A stretch of DNA of 64,000 nt from Gorsachius magnificus (GCA_034008185.1 CM067081.1:184161510-184225509), one strand, 5' to 3'; numbered from the stretch's first letter, positions 36,247 through 50,700 are shown. Notes: generated by a model from the sequence alone, not told the origin. Translations and numbers: made by a program.

Positions 36247-38218
36247 CTTCAGCAGGATTAGATGCTGTGGTCTTGAATTCTAAAGCTTTTTAGGTGCCTG
36301 ATGCTCCTTGGTTGTAGTGGATGGTAGCACCTGAATGCCACTGTAATCTGGCTCCAGTTAGGTGCAGGGACTTCTCTTTCTGGAAAAATGTTATTTGCAA
36401 AGTAATTGTAACATGTTCCAGTGTACCTTGTGGGAAGATACAATTATGAATAGAAAACAGGAGGAAGTCTTCCAAAATGTTAGTGTTGCTGTATGTGAAC
36501 ATCTGCCAGCACTTCCTAGCCAAGAGCAGATATTATTATGTCAAAATATGCTGAGAGGAAAATTGTTCCTCTTCTGGTTAGAGCAGCAGAACAGAAGTCA
36601 GGATACCTACACCACAAACTTCTCTGTTGGTGACTGTTTACTTGTCAGTGAAATTTTCAGTACTTTAGTTTTCCCTTTGCAAAACAGGGATAACACTAAA
36701 GGTAAAGCCCAGACCAGGTGGGCAATCAATGTATTTGAAGAAGGCTTTTGGAGAAACACCAATTGTCATTCTTAGAATTCTTTCTTTGTAAATATACTGC
36801 ATTAATACAAGTTGAGGAGATTGGTAGAGATGGAAGCCAGTGTGGCCATTTTCCTATGCAAACATGAATATCCTATTGCTGCTGTAAGACCACTTGTTGC
36901 CTATGTAACTGCATGGAAATTAGAAAAGGCAACAGCAGAGGCAGGAGGGTTTTGAATAGGTCAGACATATCTGACTTAAGTCTACGCTCAGGAGATTTAC
37001 TTAACGTTAAGCGCATGCAAGGTCCTAATGAAGCCAGGTATTTCAACTTGCAGTAGGAAATGGTGTTCTGAGGCGTGAGAATCTAAATAAAGGCTGAATG
37101 TATATAAATATGCACATATGTAAATATGCCCATCAAACAGTGTATATACATCTCAGAGGAGGATAAAGGGTGGGCAGAAGAGTGCAGTCAGATGGTTACA
37201 AGCACAGGAATATGTATTCAAGGAAAAAATAAAAAGGGTACGGCAGTCATGAAAATGTGGGAGCTTGTGTATCTGAATGCAGAACATGGAATTCATTCAG
37301 AGGAGAAGCTTTTTCTCTGCCAGTTAGGATATGGAACTCTTACTATGGTTATAAACAATATTTGGATATTTCTGATGAGGAGGGACAGTTCTAGAGGCAA
37401 GACATGGTATATTCTGATGAGGAACAAGATGTGCTGTAAAACACCAAAGAGAAGATTTAATCTGTCAGTGTGATGCGCCGAAAGGACTCAGCACTGCTGT
37501 TCTTTGAGTGGGGCTTGCTGGCAGAGAAACAACCCCTGAAATAGGCCTCTTGATGTAAATGATTTGTTACATATTGCTGCATGACTGGATCATTAGCCCC
37601 CTATTTCAAAATGCTAGCAAGACAATATTACTATATATATAATATTTATCTTGTATCCCTTTGGAAAGATCACTGGTTTTGGCCCATGACATCATCTCTG
37701 GATTACTAAATTAAGGACCTAAAAATAAAGCTTTAAAACCAGATGTGAGTAAATTTTTTTTCATTATAAGAACAGGATTTATGTTGCCTATGTACTTCAC
37801 ACACACTTTTTTTCCTTGCCACCTGTCGTGGAAACTATGGACAGATGCTTTCTCCAGGTTCCAGCTGAGCCTGCTGAAAATATTACTGTTCCCAGCTGCT
37901 TGTCACCACCCAGGAGCTAGGGGTTATTGTCCCTGCAACTTTTCCAAAGCAAGAGATCGTATGAGGATTCCCATATCTGCTGATGGCAGAGCTGGCCAGC
38001 TTCAGGAGTGAACCTGGCTGACTGCGGTGACATGGATTAGAGAGGCCTGTAAAATCCCCTTTTCTCCAGCTGTACTTGAGACCTGAATCGTCTCCCAGAG
38101 GAGCAGTAACAGACAGCTGGGGGAGAGGATGCTAATGTTGCCAACTGGCATGCCTGACTGCACAGTGAATACCTATCTGCAGCTTTTTTTTCTGTCTTGG
38201 AAGCAAGCTGATTTCTCT

Positions 38219-38281
38219 CTCAGAATCACTGAATCCTCAAAATGTGGGACCTCCAGCATAGAGATCATCTGTAGATAATAA
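38219..38281 (-). mobile_element. Degraded CR1 3' tail (weak)
   Basis: AGAATCACTGAATC, then GGGACCT, then GAGATCATCT follows, with gaps, the start of minus-oriented CR1 3' ends (AGAATCATAGAAT, GGACCTT, AGATCATC). It is short and diverged, so the call is tentative. Confidence 0.35.
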
Positions 38282-41200
38282 AAATTCCTAGATTTTTTTT
38301 CAGTGAGACAGGGAAAATCCCTTGCCTCTTAGTTTTGGGGAAGGCTGAAATAATTGAGTTTAATTTCAGTAAGTACTGGAGTGTTTTTCAGTGTTATAGA
38401 AATGCCTAATATAAGCAATTAGTCTGTGATAATGTGGAAGCCAGAGAGATCCAGGTTTTGGCATACTTAGAACAACAGCGTATGGCTTTTTCCCCCCTGC
38501 TGCCCTCATCCCCTTCCATCTCTGGCATGCTCCAAAGTTACCTCTGCACCCGTGCAAACAGTAACCGTTGTGGTACAGCACTGCCATGGTTGTGATCAGT
38601 GCTGCTGGGGAGCTGGCCTGGATGTTGAAGGAGAGCCCTGAAGAGCTGGGCTGCTTCTGCTGGGGCCTGCAGAGCTGGGACTGCTGCCGTGAGGCATCCC
38701 CTCGCTCCAAATACTCAGCATCCCCCTCCTCCTGTCAGCAGTGGTGGCAAGAGAAGGTATTTACAAAGTGTCTGCTGCTTGAAGAGCCTGCCCCAAAGAA
38801 GTAGGAGGTAGTATGTGAGAATCCTGCAGCATCCAGTTCCCATCCCAAACCATGCTGAGTTACCATGCATGGAGGACTAGGAGGTACTTACCCACTGCGT
38901 AACCATACACTGCTAAATAATCATGAATATGCTTATTATTGGGGAATGTGTTACTTGCTAGCTACTGCCATGCTGGCTTATGTGTAAAATAGAAGGGGAA
39001 AAAGTCATGGGAAGAAAACCTCAAGTATTATGGACTTGTAATGGCACAGCAGAGGGTGGAACTGGGAAATGGAAAGTGAATGGGGGCCTAATATACTGGG
39101 GATACCAAGGAAACCCAGGTTTCTAGAGAAGGAAAGCTTGTAGTCCCTGTATGTAGTCATTAGTGCATAGTTGATACAAACTAATGTTAAGGAATGACAG
39201 AAAACTTGACCTGAAGCATTTGGGAATTGTAACTGTCTTAATGCTGAAAGTGTCAAATAAATAATGTTGCTGGGAGTGTGTATTGGGCATATAAAGCATC
39301 ACAAAGGCATAAGTGTGGACCAATAAAGTTATTTTAAGTATGGCTCTAAAAATATTGTTCATTGCAAGAAAAGGTATTTTGCATAAAATTTTCTTTTTTT
39401 TTAAAAATTAATTTTTTTTTTTTTTTTGGCTTTTTGGGGGTAGAGAAAGGAAATAAGCAGAAATTAAATGTGCCCTCCATAGCCTTTGGCTTTTGGTTTT
39501 TTTTTTTTTTTTCTACTTGCATCTCTTGCTGTGTGTCTTGATATGGGCTCTTGTCACCTTTCAGGCTGTTAAATTCTTAAGAGCATGGATTCTGGAAGAA
39601 GCTATTGTGTGAGGAGAGAAATGTTGCCTGCTTGCTGGTGTGGGCACCATACCTTACCTGCCCAGATCCCCTTGGGAGACGGTGCCAAGCAGCATGGCTT
39701 CCGCGGCTTTGCTTGGGCTTAGTGGGACAGCTAACATCTCCAGTGTCTGCTGCTTCAACCTTTGCAGTGAATTAGTACCTGTATTTATTAATCAGTGAGG
39801 GTTTGACTCCATTTAGAGGAATGTTGTGTTTTATTGTGTTCTCGTGGCCTTGACCTGGTATTTTTCACAGCCAGGTTGCATCTACTATCTGCAATAAGTT
39901 GAAGTCCCCAGGGATCTGTTTTCTACTGGGACAGTGCTGAGTGTCCAAGACTTTTTTTTTTTAATACGTGTTTGGTTGTTCAGGTTAATTCACGTAGCAC
40001 AGGTTATATAACAGGTTAATAACGTAGCATGGGCTCTATTTTTACGTTAGGTATTGCCCCAAACAATTCATATTGATTAATAACAGACAGAACTGCATTT
40101 GCTTCTTCCTACCTTTACAGTCAGGCCTCTTCTAAAATATTGCAAGTACAAAACCCTGGTTGAGGAGGCTAATATTATTTCAGGGCTCAACCTGGCATAT
40201 TTGTTGGGAAGCTGAAAGTGAGTATGATGTGCAGCTCTGGGGCATGTATGGAAGGAAAATACATGAAGATGGTGTCAGTATGGGGATGTGGGGCGGAGCC
40301 CTAGTTGCTGCCATGAGAAGGGTGAGGGATGGTTGGAGGAGTGGAGGCCAAGGAGACCTTTCTTCATGTTGATGTCCCCATCAGGAGCAGCCAAATGCAG
40401 ATGGCTGCTCACCAGACAGCCTCTCCTGGAAGCGTAGCAGGGTGCAGTGGTCTCGAAGTCAGAGACGTGATGTTGACAGCATCTGTCCTGCATGCCAGAG
40501 AGAACCCAGCACCTGCAGCACGTGTGCCCTGAGAAGGGGGGACAGTGACTCTTCTGGCTAGCTGTCAAGCACGTCTTTCCATATTGCTGGGGGAGGATTG
40601 CATTAGCAAGGGGTAGTGACGTGGGAAAATGAGGTCTTGCTACCCTTATGTAATTGCTTTTGCTGTGACATAGTTCTGTAGTCACGAAGCATGGCTGAGA
40701 CTAGCTAGGGTAATGTTTTTTTTTAATGGCTTTTCCCCCCAGTGCAGCACGGTTCATTCTCCAGTGAGGTTTCAGAGAAGACAGCAGCATTTTCTACGTA
40801 GCCCTTCATCTAGATCGGTCTTAATGTCTGTTCCCCTCCCCCCCCATTTTCACCCCACTGTTTGTTTATACAATTTGGGAAAAAGGTTTCCTACTCTCAC
40901 CCACTTGTTTCCATCCTCCCAGTCTGTATCCTCCAGGGCATATAGGTGCCGGCTTGGAAAAATAACTCGAAGAGTGGTTAACTTCACCGCTTCCACTGAG
41001 CCTTAAGGGAGATACAGAACTGAGCTTGTAAGTTATTTAAAACCAGTGGATAAAAGCTGGAGATTATATATAGCTGTCATGGGAAACAGTACTTCCATGT
41101 AGTTGCTCTTCAGTTCCCTATATTTTGTCCTGTTTGGTCGTGTGCCAAGGCATAGATCCACAGAGCAGCTGTATTCTCCTACCTGCACTGCTAAGGTAGA

Positions 41201-41528
41201 GCGGAATAAGGGGTGAAAAATTATTTTTCACTGAATTTTTTCTGTCCCTCTGTTTTGGCTAAATTCCTCTAATTTTGTCTCAGTGTTTAAGGAATACTAA
41301 TTTTTCCATCTCAGTGTTGTCTAAAAGATTTTTTTCTGGGGAAAATCTGAGAAGAAATACGGTAAGAAAGGGTACTGCAGTTTTTAATTTTTTTGCCTGG
41401 TCATGTTTTCTGTGATAAATACCCATGATGAATGTTCACTCAGCTATTTCAGGTAGCTGTTTAAAAACTCAAAACAAACTTGTAGCAAATATGTTACTTC
41501 AGTTATGGTCCCATTTAGGGATTAAATA

Positions 41529-41895
41529 TTTCCTTTTCCCCTTCTTCTTCCCCTTCTTTTTTTCCTTTTTTTCCTTTTTTTCCTTTTTTCCTTTTTTCCT
41601 TTTTTCCTTTTTTTTCCTTTTTTCCTTTTTTTCTTTTTTTCTTTTTTTCCTTTTTTCTTTTTTCCTTTTTTTCCCTTTTTTTCCCTTTTTTTCCCTTTTT
41701 TCCTTTTTTTTCCTTTTTCCTTTTTTCCCTTTTTTCCCTTTTTTCCCTTTTTTTCCCTTTTTCTTCTTTTTTTTCCCTTTTTTCCCTTTTTTCCCTTTTT
41801 TCCCTTTTTTCCCTTTTTTCCCTTTTTTTCCCTTTTTTCCCTTTTTTTCCCTTTTTTCCCTTTTTTTCTCCTTTTTTCCCTTTTTTTCCTTTTTT
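41529..41895. repeat. Uninterrupted homopyrimidine tract, 367 nt
   Basis: Every base from 41529 to 41895 on the + strand is C or T. The pattern is runs of 5-8 T followed by 1-3 C, with a period of about 8-10 bp, most regular at 41680-41880 where TTTTTTCCC-like units repeat. Pyrimidine-rich sequence with occasional G or A continues to about 42000. It creates a spurious Phe-Pro-rich frame at 41425-41946. Confidence 0.97.
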
Positions 41896-43009
41896 GCTTT
41901 TTTGCTCTTTTTTGCTTCCCTGCTTTCCCTCTTTCTCTCTTTTTAATATTTTATCTTTTATCTTTTTTTTCTCTTTTCTCTCTTTCTCTTTTCTCCTTTA
42001 AACCATGTTTGGGTGGAAAAAAATTCTGTAGCCATTTTCAACATTGAAGAATTTTGCAGCAAAAATTTCTCATTATTTGTTATGTTAAACAACATGTTGT
42101 TGGCTTGTCTTTTTTTGATGCAGACTTTTTGGGGGGTGTGTGCTCCTGATGACTTCAGAGCGAAATAAAGAGTTTAGAAAACTGACTTGCGTTGAGCCGT
42201 CTTGGGAGATGCTACCCAACTCTGTGCTGTTGCAAGGTGCTAAAGCAATGGGCATGGTATAAGAGGACCAGCAGACTAAGAGAGACTTCTGAAGACAGTG
42301 TTCAAAAGAGTTTTAGCAGATTAACATATTTGCTGCAGCAACAACATTGCTACGATAGACTGTAATGTTTCCAGAGGAGCCATTACAATCAGTGCTGCTA
42401 GCAATCCATAACTGAGAACTCTTTTAGTGGAATTTGAGTGGCAATTTCCCTTTCCAAAAACGTAGAGGGATTATAATAAGAAAAAGACCTCCAGTTGTAG
42501 AGTTGTTCTCTCTGTTAGGCAGAGCGATGTTCACAAGGTTTCGCCAGCATAAATGCTATTTAAGTATAATTAGATGGTGGTAACATCTGTACTGTTTATC
42601 CTACCAAGAGAAGGCGGCACATGCCAGCCTTAACTCCATGGCTGGGAGTCTACCAGTCTCTAAATACAGCTGCATAATGCTCCAGAAGGGTTCCAAAGGA
42701 ACTTTTGTGGTTTTGAGGTCAATAATCTGGGTTTTAATAACTCCCTAAATGTGCTTTTGCGTATTGGGCCATGGCTGTTCCAAAGGCACTCTTAAGATTT
42801 CCTCTAACATTGGCTTATGTCCCTTGAACTTGAAACAGTCCCAGCTTTGCTCAGCACCCATTCAAGGAGTGGGGTAGACCTGAGGAAAACCTTGTGTACC
42901 CTGGTCAGTGATGCTCTTTTTAAGAATCCCTGCATATGTCATTAGCGGTTGAAGCATAAGCAAAGTATACTGTAGTAAGAGATCTGGGAGCTTGCAATTT
43001 TTTTAAACT

Positions 43010-43520
43010 GCGATTGTGTCTGGGTTGTGCATTCACTCTGGGTTTCTCCGTTTCAGAAAAATATCAGTGAATTGCAGGGAGTGAAGAGAACAACAGCAAA
43101 CCTGATTATACAGTAAAAAGGACTGGCTTACTAAGAAAGCTTTTAAAGAACTTGAGTATGTACAGCTTGTCCAAGCAATGACAAAAGTGTTGTATGGTAA
43201 GTGTCTAGTATTAGAAGATTCTTAGGGGTTTAAAATGAAGGAATTATTTAGTATTCAAAGAGCTAGAGGTAAGAGTAATGTAATGATATTATAAATGGAG
43301 AGGATTTAAGATAAAAGGAGACTTTCACAGTGAACTAGTTTAGATTGTGGAATAGCTACCAAAAGGAAGTAGTGGAAATCTCCAGACTTCTGATATTTTA
43401 GAAGATAGCATGAAATAAAAAAAAATCTAGGAAACGTTGTAGTCATTGTGTGACCGTCGGTTAATATGCTAAGGATGGGATGACCCTGTAAGTCTTTCTA
43501 TACTCTGCAAATCTGGAGTG
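43010..43520 (+). mobile_element. Ancient CR1-type LINE relic, 3' part of ORF2
   Basis: Diverged plus-strand CR1. The 43030-43080 segment corresponds to the YCVQFWSPHFKKD region, 43080-43100 to the RRATKLI region, and 43140-43190 to EERLKELNMYSLxKR (here with CTTGAGTATGTACAGCTTGT). At 43348-43400 one frame reads LWNSYQKEVVEISRLLIF, the counterpart of [29 protein letters not shown]-like 3' UTR follows at 43478-43490. Stops and frameshifts throughout mean it is inactive. Confidence 0.7.
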
Positions 43521-44599
43521 TTGGTGAAATTGTTCCAGTGTAGGGAGAGATTTTCAAAGACACAAAGGGGCATCGAACACCTAATACTCACTAAAATCAA
43601 ACTGGTGCCTTTGTATTCTCCCTAAAACTGTTCTTTGGTGCATTTCAGTATATTTTAATGGTTCTCAGTTAGAAAAAGCCTGCAAGAGCCCGGAAATAAG
43701 GGTTTATTTTAACCCTTGTTTAATTTTAACACATCCAAACTTATAAATTGGGCATGTATTTATAACCTGTAGCTGATTCACCAAGGCAAACAGTCACATT
43801 CGTAGAAGCATGGACTCCATTAATACCTGATTTAAAAGAAAGTTTCTTGTGGGAGAATCTGAACTCTGGTCCTCCTCAGCTTCCTTGGGATCTCTGGCAA
43901 TGCTAGCTTGAGTCCCCCATGTACTTTCTGTCTGTCTGCCCTGCTCATAGCTGAGCTGTGCATGTGGTATTTTTTGGTATCCCTTCTCTTTGATGTTCCA
44001 AATTCAAAATTCTTCCAGCCTTTTCTCTTCCTGGCATTAAAACAGATATCAAGTGGGTAGAGATTTTCTGAGAATGCCAGTATGGCTGGTGGCTTGGGTG
44101 TCCCTCCTTTCCCCACAGTTGTGGTCCCTCTGGCACTTCCACCTTGTTTCTGGTGGTAGCTGAATTCTCTTTCATGGCTCAGTCTTCTGCCTTCTCCTCC
44201 CATCTGCTGCTGTTTGCTCAGCCCACTGCTGGAGACTTGTGGCCAGCAGTGGAGTTGTTGGATGTGTCTGGCATGCTTCAGATGCAATTTTTTTCCAGCG
44301 GTGGCTTTCGCCCCCCCACCTTTCTGTTGGGATGAAGGTTTGGGTTTTGTGGAGCTCTCTAAGTTGTGTCAGAAGTTAATCATCCATGCAGGCCACATCA
44401 TTGTAATCATCAGGGAAACTAAGACACATTTCATATTAATGCTTTCTTAAGCTCACCGTTGTGTTGTATGAAAATAAATCAGCCCTAACACTTAAAAGTT
44501 TGGTGAGCTGAAGGCAATTAATCCTAATGTGGGTATAAAACCAACTATACCCCAGAAAGCCAGAGGTGAAGGAAAGCTAGGATGAGAGATGCAAACCAT

Positions 44600-44722
44600 T
44601 GCAAAGAGGGAGAAACAAAGTCTTAGTGGGGAAAAGAGCTAAACCGTCCAGGGCATCAACATAGGATTGGGGTTGGGCTAGATGATCTCAAGAGGTCCCT
44701 TCCTGCCTAAATGATTCTGTGA
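44600..44722 (+). mobile_element. Old CR1 3' UTR tail
   Basis: GGGTTGGGCTAGATGATCTC at 44669-44688, followed by AGAGGTCCCTTCCTGCC and AATGATTCTGTGA, is the classic CR1 3' end of an older subfamily. The left boundary is approximate. Confidence 0.65.
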
Positions 44723-47700
44723 ACCACAGGCTGCAGGTGGTAGGTCCTCAGGAGCAGCATACGGGTCACAGGGAAAGGGGCTTTTGAGAGAAAATGACCA
44801 AGCAGAGATCATGAGTAGGTCTTGCTGACACTTGACATTGAGAACCAAGCGAGGGAGAGATGTGGTCTATTGCTCAGAGCATGTAGTAGTATTTGCACCC
44901 AGCATGATCCTAATCCAGAGGTGACATGGTGGGTGCCAGTCTTCTACAGTTGGTCATCGTATGGCCCAGTTCATTGCTGGAATATGATGTCTTTGCGAAG
45001 GCTGAATTGTGTCGTATCTTCTGGGAGAAGGGTAGTTCATGTAATCCAGCTTGATCTGCACCTAGTGTAACCTGCTTGCATGGCTTATTATTGCTGTTAA
45101 GTTTGTACTTTATTGTTTTTAATTGATTAGACTTTGTTTACTTTTGGTAGCCTGCTTTTTCATTTGGAAAAACCTGGCAACACTGCTTCCTCCTCTTGTC
45201 CTTCCCCTTGGTGTGACTTGCATAATTTAAAAATCCTGACTGTGCTATACGACTAGGGACTGGAAATAAATTCAGTCTTTTAGCAGTTCTCATGTGTGTC
45301 ATGCCCTTATTACAGCACCAGTAAGGCTGGAAGGCGATGCATTATTTTTCTTCTGCTCTTCACTCTGTGTCCCAGTGTTAACAGCATTTCTTGGTGTGAT
45401 ATTTTTCTTTGTTGTTAGGTCAGTTTGACACAAAGTGCTCATATGACAGTATGCAGCCAAGCATAACTAGGTGCATATGCCACAGATGGAAGCAGCAAGG
45501 AAAACAAGACAGGCTTGATTTTCTCCACAGGTTTCAAGGTGTTCTCAAAGCAGCTTCTAGAAAACTGCTTTGTGCCTAAAGGGGTGTGAGTATGTGCATG
45601 TATATACGCATGTGCATATTCATAAAGCTATAGTAGCTGCAACCTTTTAAATGTAGCTGGAACCTGTCTTGAAATGAAATAGCGGACAGCAATCCCGCTC
45701 TGCGCTACCTCTGTGTCCTTGTTCAAACATAATAGGTTTTATAGTGGTATTGGCCATGAAAAACCTAAACAACATCATTTGTAAGTAGCAGCACTTGATA
45801 CTACCTATGAGGGAGGAAATACAAAGAGTCCTCAGAATTTAAAGAAGAATTGAGAATAGTGTTGGAATGTAGACTAGGGAAAACTAGTAATCAAAAAAGC
45901 TGTTGTGTTGCATAATTGATAACCCAGAACCTATCAATCACCAGAAAGCATTACAATAATAAATACCTGGGGCAGAGCATACCATACAGCACACATTTTA
46001 ATTTCCTAGGAGCGGAATTTCTCTAACAAGAACAGAAGCTGTCTTTTATCTTTGTCATTTTGTGGTCATGTAATAGGTCCCCACTGAGTAGCACCCTCTC
46101 TCCTGGCCATAGTATCTTGCATGATGGCATTGTTGCAGTGAAAGGGGTAATATTTCTTGTGGGCAAGGAGCAGTGGATTTCTCTATCATGTATGCACTTC
46201 AAAATTCCTGACAGTACTTTGGTGTGGTGCTTCCCCCTGCATTGATGCTCACGTTCCTTATATTCCTTTCAGAAATGTTCAGGAGTGCATGTTCACATTT
46301 TCTTTGGCAGTTCGGTGGGAGTTGTTTTAGTAACAATCGGGCATGGTAGGATCTGTACTGTTTATTAAGTAAATCAGCTGTTTCAGCCTCCTGTGCTGAG
46401 AATATAGACTTCTAATCTGGAGCCCTACACATTTAAAGTTCAGGTTTTCCTACAATTAGGTTTCTGATCCTTTCATTTGCAAAAGGTTTGAAAAATTGTC
46501 AGAAATATGCTATTGTAGATACAGTCACTAGAACCTTTACTGTATTTATTTACCTCTTATTTACTTTTTGCCTACGGAGTCTAAAAGTCATGAAACCCTC
46601 AGTCACGGACCCTACATATTTTTGGAAGAGTGCACCTGAGTTGTTTCAGTGCAGCCGGGCTGCTTTACCATACAGTAAATGGCTCCCACTTGTAATCCCA
46701 GTGCAAATTCTTTCTTTGCTGAAGGGACCACAGCCAAAGGGAGGATGAGAGATATCTAAGTGCCAGCATTGTGGTCTGGCAAATTAAGCCTGAGATTAGA
46801 GAGCTGTGATACCTAGTGCTGATGATCAAGTGGGTGTTTGTAGTGGTATAAATCCACCGCTTGTTCTCTCTGCATCTGTTTCCCGGTGCTGGGCGAACCT
46901 ACTAACCAAGCAAAGGTGCTATCTGTGGCTGTTTGAATTGTGCTGCTGACGTGCTGAGACACACCACCGCTGAAAGGACATCTCTCTGATCTGTAATTCA
47001 GGAGGGGAATCATGCCGAGCAGCTGCACCGTTCATTTGACAGCTTCACTGAAGCAGTTGGATTCTGCTTGTGTAGGAGGCGGCTGGGCTGGAAGGAAAGA
47101 TCCACCTTCCCCATTCCACACAACCTGATCTAGTTAAGTTAGGTGTGTGCCACAAAGAATTGTATCACAGTTGAAATCCCAGAATCATCTCAGGGGGTTG
47201 GCCGTGTTTTGAAAGAGTGTGATCCCGTTTTAGTGGCCAGAACCTGAACAATTGCTTTGTAGACTCACGGGGACGCAAAGGAGGCTGTTTAAGCAGGGGA
47301 ATGCAGTAGTCGGGCTGTGGGAAGGTAAGCTTAGCATTACAGAAAGACTCAGCTTGACGTGACTTTCCTTGGTTTCTAGAAGCAGCCAGTACGTAAGCTC
47401 AGAGGCTTAACCCAGCCACTAGCATAATCACTCTCAAACTAGCATTGTATCATCTCTTTCGCAGAATGCTCCCAGACAGAAACAGATTTTGGGTGGTATA
47501 ATTGTCGGTTTACAGTGAATGCACAATATATTACAGCCATAGTTTTCCCTAGAGAGTCTTGGATTTGCAAACTCTTTCCTAAAGAGTCGTCCAAGTCAGT
47601 GCCAGGAGCTGGCAGAAATGGTTGAGGGCTTGCTGCCACTCAATTATCCCATTCTGCCATATCGGGTAGAGTGTCTTCCCCCACAAGCAAGTTAGGTCCT

Positions 47701-50700
47701 TAATAATGGTTTGGTTATTTCAGATCAGAAACATTGCAGCTGTATTGAAGGATATGTGTCCAGGCTCTCAGTACCTTTTCCCCCTCTTGATCCACGGTGG
47801 ATTTGTATTCTCAGCTATGCCAGCATGACTTTAAACACACAAGTATGTAGCTTGTAGGTGAGCCAGAGTTTTGGCCAAGATATAAATATGAACAGTTAAT
47901 ATAATTGGGGGACAAATGTGTGTGTTCAGAGACAGGTCCTTTTTCTAGTCTCCTCTGTCAGTCCGTTGTGTCTCCTGGGACTTTGCATATGGTTTGAGCT
48001 GGAGGAAAGCCCTTGCTGGATGACACACCAAAGCTGTAGTTGACATTCAGAAGAGCGAAAGCTACAAAGCAAAGGCAATTGGAACCTCCCCAAATGCTGC
48101 AAGAACAAACTGTGACATTTTCCCCCTTGTTTTTGTTTGATTTAATGATTTGGCTTCAAATCAGTTTTTGTTTCGATTGTTTAGCTTCAGCTGAAGTGCA
48201 CTTTGCCCTCCCCCTTTTCTCCTTCCCATCCATTGCAGTTCTTTCTGCCTACATCCTTGTTGAGCCATTTCTTTAATGGAAATAAGAAGGAAAGCACACA
48301 GAATTGGTGGTTGCTGTGGTGGTAGTGTCTGAACTACAAGGGCAGTATGTGGGGTATCCTCCCCCTAAACAGTCTGTAGGGTATCCCAAAGTCCTGATCA
48401 TTCAGCTTGGGAGATTTACTAGAGTCCTTGCTCCCAGCATTTGTGAGTTTTTGTTCTGGTGAGACCAAGTTGCACCCAGTTTATAAGGAGCACTTGGGTG
48501 CAAAAAGGTCTAGATATACGTGGTTGGATCCTGATGTATGATTAGATTGTAGTCCCAGTGTTCACCCAGATTTGGGAACTGGGCAATGCTCCTGGGCCCT
48601 GCAGGTCACGCACACCCTTTGGGAATGGCTTCAGTGGGAGTCTTACAGGGTCAGTGTTCACCCCGCATCTTGTAGTCTTTTAAACTTGAGGTGGAACTGC
48701 AACACCTTCCCCCAGACTCCCATGGAGCTCCTTCCTACAGCCTTGGAGAAACCAAGTCAGGTTCATGTGGGTTTGGAAAACTGTAGCTGCTCCTGTTCTG
48801 CTATTCTCTCTGAAATGATTGGGAATCCATGAGAAGGGAATGAAGAAATGTATAGGAAAAGTAGCTCAAAATGTTTTATCAACCAGTATGTTATGTATCA
48901 GTTCAAATAAAGAGTCAAATATATTTAAAAAAAAAAAAAAAGTAAACCAAATCAGCCTTTTCACTAACATAGGTAAAGCATAACACGTCTAGCAGAGCTT
49001 TGGTCTAATAAAGGTTGTTTTACTTCTTTCTATCTTCAGTTTTCATTACAGGAATGCAATTCCTGAATTTGAATGCACCGTGCTCCACTTAGAAACCCTC
49101 TGTACCCTTCCAATCTTGTAAAGATTCTGCTTTTGGATTGGCTTTGCATGCTGCCCTGTTTGTTGAGAGCAGCTTAGCCCTCATTTGTTACTTAAATAAA
49201 AGAACAGTATAAAGTAAACAGTTCTTGGATATTGTTGTCCTTTGTAGGCTGTGTGAAATCCCTAGTTAAGAAAAAGATTAGCCAAAATTTTAATATGCAC
49301 AAGTGACACAATGTGAATAGATGCTTGTGACACTGATCCCAACTAGTGTAGGCAAATGAAACTAAATTGAGCTAGCTTTATATTTTTCAGGCTCTTTTTA
49401 GCCTGCAGTCCTTCTCCTTTTTCTCACAAACCACTAGAATTTAATTTGGGTAGTTCAGCAAACCTACAGTCAGATGCAGAATTGATTTATAGATGCTGCT
49501 ATTAAAAGCTGATTATGTGCACACGAAACAAACTGTGGAGCTCAATTAATTAGAATGCCTCCTTCAAAGGCTCTTCTGCAGGAGTTTGTTTTATAATTCA
49601 GTTCAGACTGTATGTTTAGCTTTAGATGCACTTCAGAAACTCAAGAGCACACCCTTTGCTAAGACACGTTATCCATTCCATTTAATAACTGTTTGTTTTT
49701 ATTGTGGACTGGAAAACATCTGTAATGAATGGCTTGTCCTAAACCATATTTGCATGTAGTCTTTTCACTGTGCAATTTAGTATGCTGCTGGTGCTGTGTA
49801 TGGAAATTTTCCTGCTTACCTCCAGTAACTTGGTCATGGCTGCTTCCAACACCTTTTTTTTTTTTTTTCCGGCGGGAGCTCAGCTAGAAATAGCTGGAAC
49901 AGTTGCCTGGTATGGTTCCTCATATGTTTGCATGATTGCAGTTGTCACCTTAGGGATGAGGAGAAGGAATTAAAGGCTGATGGCAGAGCAAAGGGTAGAA
50001 CCGCCTCTTTCTGCAGCACCAGTTTATCCGGTGGAAGTGCCTTTGGACTTGTGGAGTGAGTACTGTTGAAAGTTAGCCTTACTGTCTTGGTTATAGTGTA
50101 GTAATTATCATCTCGTGAGCATGACTGAACAGTGTCTACACGTGACACCTCCAGGAGACACCTGTGTGGCTTTGGTGTTTGCTGCAAAGCTCTGACTGCA
50201 GATTGTCTCTGAGAGGGAAAATGTGTCCCAGTGGTGAAGGCTGTTGCAAGTGCAGGGTAGAGTCAGCCACTAAGTTCGTCCTCTGAAGGCTGAATACCTA
50301 CAGGTCTTATGGTCAGTGGTTTTCTTCACTGGGTTTTCAGGTTGCTCTGCAATGTTAGATCTTAAAAGACTTGGTTTTCTGCGCCTGTGGCCAGCTGATC
50401 ACCTCATAACTAGATGTTGCAGCTGAAGGTTGCCCACCACCTGCTGTTTGTCAGTGTCCTTGTAAATCGTTATCATTGTCCACCACAGTACGAGTTAATT
50501 CTCCCTTCCTCCAGCCTCCTTCCCCCAGTCTGCTCTGTTGTTTTCGGTACCTTTGCTAACTTGCATGTCTCAAGCCGGCCGCATGTGTTACCACATGAAC
50601 GTTCTTATTCCTTCTAAAGGCATTTCCATGCTATAACCTTTTACTTGAACAAGGAGTGTGACATGCTTTGTGTTTGGTTTTTTGTTTCTTTCATTGTCAC

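Noticed and set aside
41425..41946. 173-codon Phe/Pro-rich frame
   Set aside because: It is produced entirely by the homopyrimidine repeat.
47180..47215. AGAATCAT...GGTTGG resembling a CR1 tail
   Set aside because: The match is too short, and no further CR1 sequence follows.
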